Shown here: positions 63,625 to 64,000 of the stretch, piece by piece
Layout of the letters: the number at the start of each line of letters is the position of its first letter
Numbering within the stretch: position 1 is the first letter of the stretch
DNA from: UBA8437 sp964646205
GTDB lineage: Bacteria; Planctomycetota; Planctomycetia; Planctomycetales; Planctomycetaceae
DNA: 64,000 nucleotides
Reading direction: 5' to 3'
NCBI GenBank assembly: GCA_964646205.1
Contig: CAZYAZ010000001.1
Span: 124,001-188,000 of the forward strand
Notes under the pieces: model-generated
Told to the model about the DNA's origin: nothing
Seen by the model: the letters and a program-made list of their open reading frames with translations, nothing else
Database searches by the model: none
Made by a program: the position numbers and the translations under genes

Positions 63625-64000
63625 GTGGCTGATATCGTCGTCAAAGACATCTTGGAAGCTGGCATCCACTACGGGCACCGGACCAGCCGGTGGAACCCGA
63701 AGATGCGGCCCTACATCTACGGTCGCCGCAACCTGATTCACATCATCGATGTGAAGGAGACAATCCGTGGCCTGATGCGGGCCAAGAGATATCTCAAGCA
63801 GGTCGCTGCCAACGGCAGCCTGGTTCTGTTCGTCGGCACCAAGCGGCAGGCTTTCGGCCCGATCGCCGAAGTCGCCGATTCCTGTGGCATGCCTTACGTC
63901 AACGAACGGTGGTTGGGCGGCACCCTGACGAATTACCGCACGATCCGTAGTCGCCTGCAACGTCTCGAGGAACTCGAAACACTCGAGGAGAATGGCGAAA
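63625..64000 (+). CDS. rpsB: Ribosomal protein S2 (3' truncated by window edge)
   Basis: The first 125 residues are visible from GTG 63625. VKDILEAGIHYGHRTSRWNPKM, FVGTKRQAF and YVNERWLGGTLTNYRTI are S2 signatures. It is a 30S protein near the decoding side and usually heads an operon with tsf. The sequence ends in the coiled-coil part of the protein at the window edge. Confidence 0.96.
   Translation, partial: MADIVVKDILEAGIHYGHRTSRWNPKMRPYIYGRRNLIHIIDVKETIRGLMRAKRYLKQVAANGSLVLFVGTKRQAFGPIAEVADSCGMPYVNERWLGGTLTNYRTIRSRLQRLEELETLEENGE

Noticed and set aside
1..64000. tRNA, rRNA, CRISPR, prophage or insertion sequence
   Set aside because: No cloverleaf-like T-loop segments, no spaced direct repeats, and no transposase, integrase or phage genes were seen on either strand.

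Overview
The window looks like chromosomal DNA of a member of the Planctomycetota, probably a marine or freshwater Pirellulales-like lineage; the genus cannot be read from the sequence. The evidence is the set of phylum-typical families (DUF1549/DUF1553 with DUF1501, ASPIC/UnbV-FG-GAP proteins, a sulfatase, DUF1573, an NHLRC2-like thioredoxin/NHL protein), the GC-rich codon use, and a split b6-type bc complex in one cluster with a caa3-like oxidase. Two runs of exactly 100 N (5681-5780 and 15110-15209) are scaffolding gaps, so this is a draft or metagenome assembly. I see no tRNA, rRNA, CRISPR array, insertion sequence or phage gene. Coding density is very high, and only one stretch without a gene is slightly over 300 bases (5301-5606).

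Region 1 (1-5300): the end of an ABC exporter; an ASPIC/UnbV protein interrupted by one in-frame TGA followed by a SECIS-like hairpin (candidate selenoprotein); an esterase; a D-glutamate-cyclase-like protein. Region 2 (5607-21675): a respiratory supercluster on the + strand. In order it holds a Rieske protein, cytochrome b in two pieces, an eight-haem cytochrome c, a copper-type lipoprotein, a dihaem cytochrome c lipoprotein, coxB (almost all lost in the second gap), coxA (A2 type), ctaA, ctaB, coxC, coxD, a DUF420 protein and a small CPMC protein. Several genes overlap by ATGA, so the cluster is probably one transcription unit that builds and matures a quinol-to-oxygen chain. A convergent DUF983 gene closes it.

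Region 3 (21717-36682): sulfatase; priA (opposite strand); nadD; a long NfeD-type membrane protease with a strong promoter; rpsO-pnp with structured leaders; a sensorless histidine kinase and NtrC-type regulator; a DUF1549/DUF1553 plus DUF1501 pair with an EF-hand insertion. Region 4 (36704-46919): SDR, rsmE-nnrE, an aminopeptidase-like hydrolase and a CobW-like GTPase on the minus strand, then a DegT/DnrJ aminotransferase, a thioredoxin, an M20 peptidase, a KDG-type sugar kinase and a degenerate sigma-54-activator-like protein. Region 5 (46916-64000): a ThDP enzyme, a Tat-exported protein of unknown function, an esterase with a clear terminator upstream, a gluconolactonase-like protein, an FAD dehydrogenase, a minus-strand group (short uvrC, a YbdK-type ligase, M20 amidohydrolase, 2-hydroxyacid dehydrogenase, DUF1501, DUF1573), an NHLRC2-like protein and the start of rpsB.

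The observations most worth following are the TGA-containing ASPIC/UnbV gene with its hairpin, and the respiratory cluster with its repeated cytoplasmic Rieske motif and its matching predicted periplasmic coiled coils in the eight-haem cytochrome and in CoxC.
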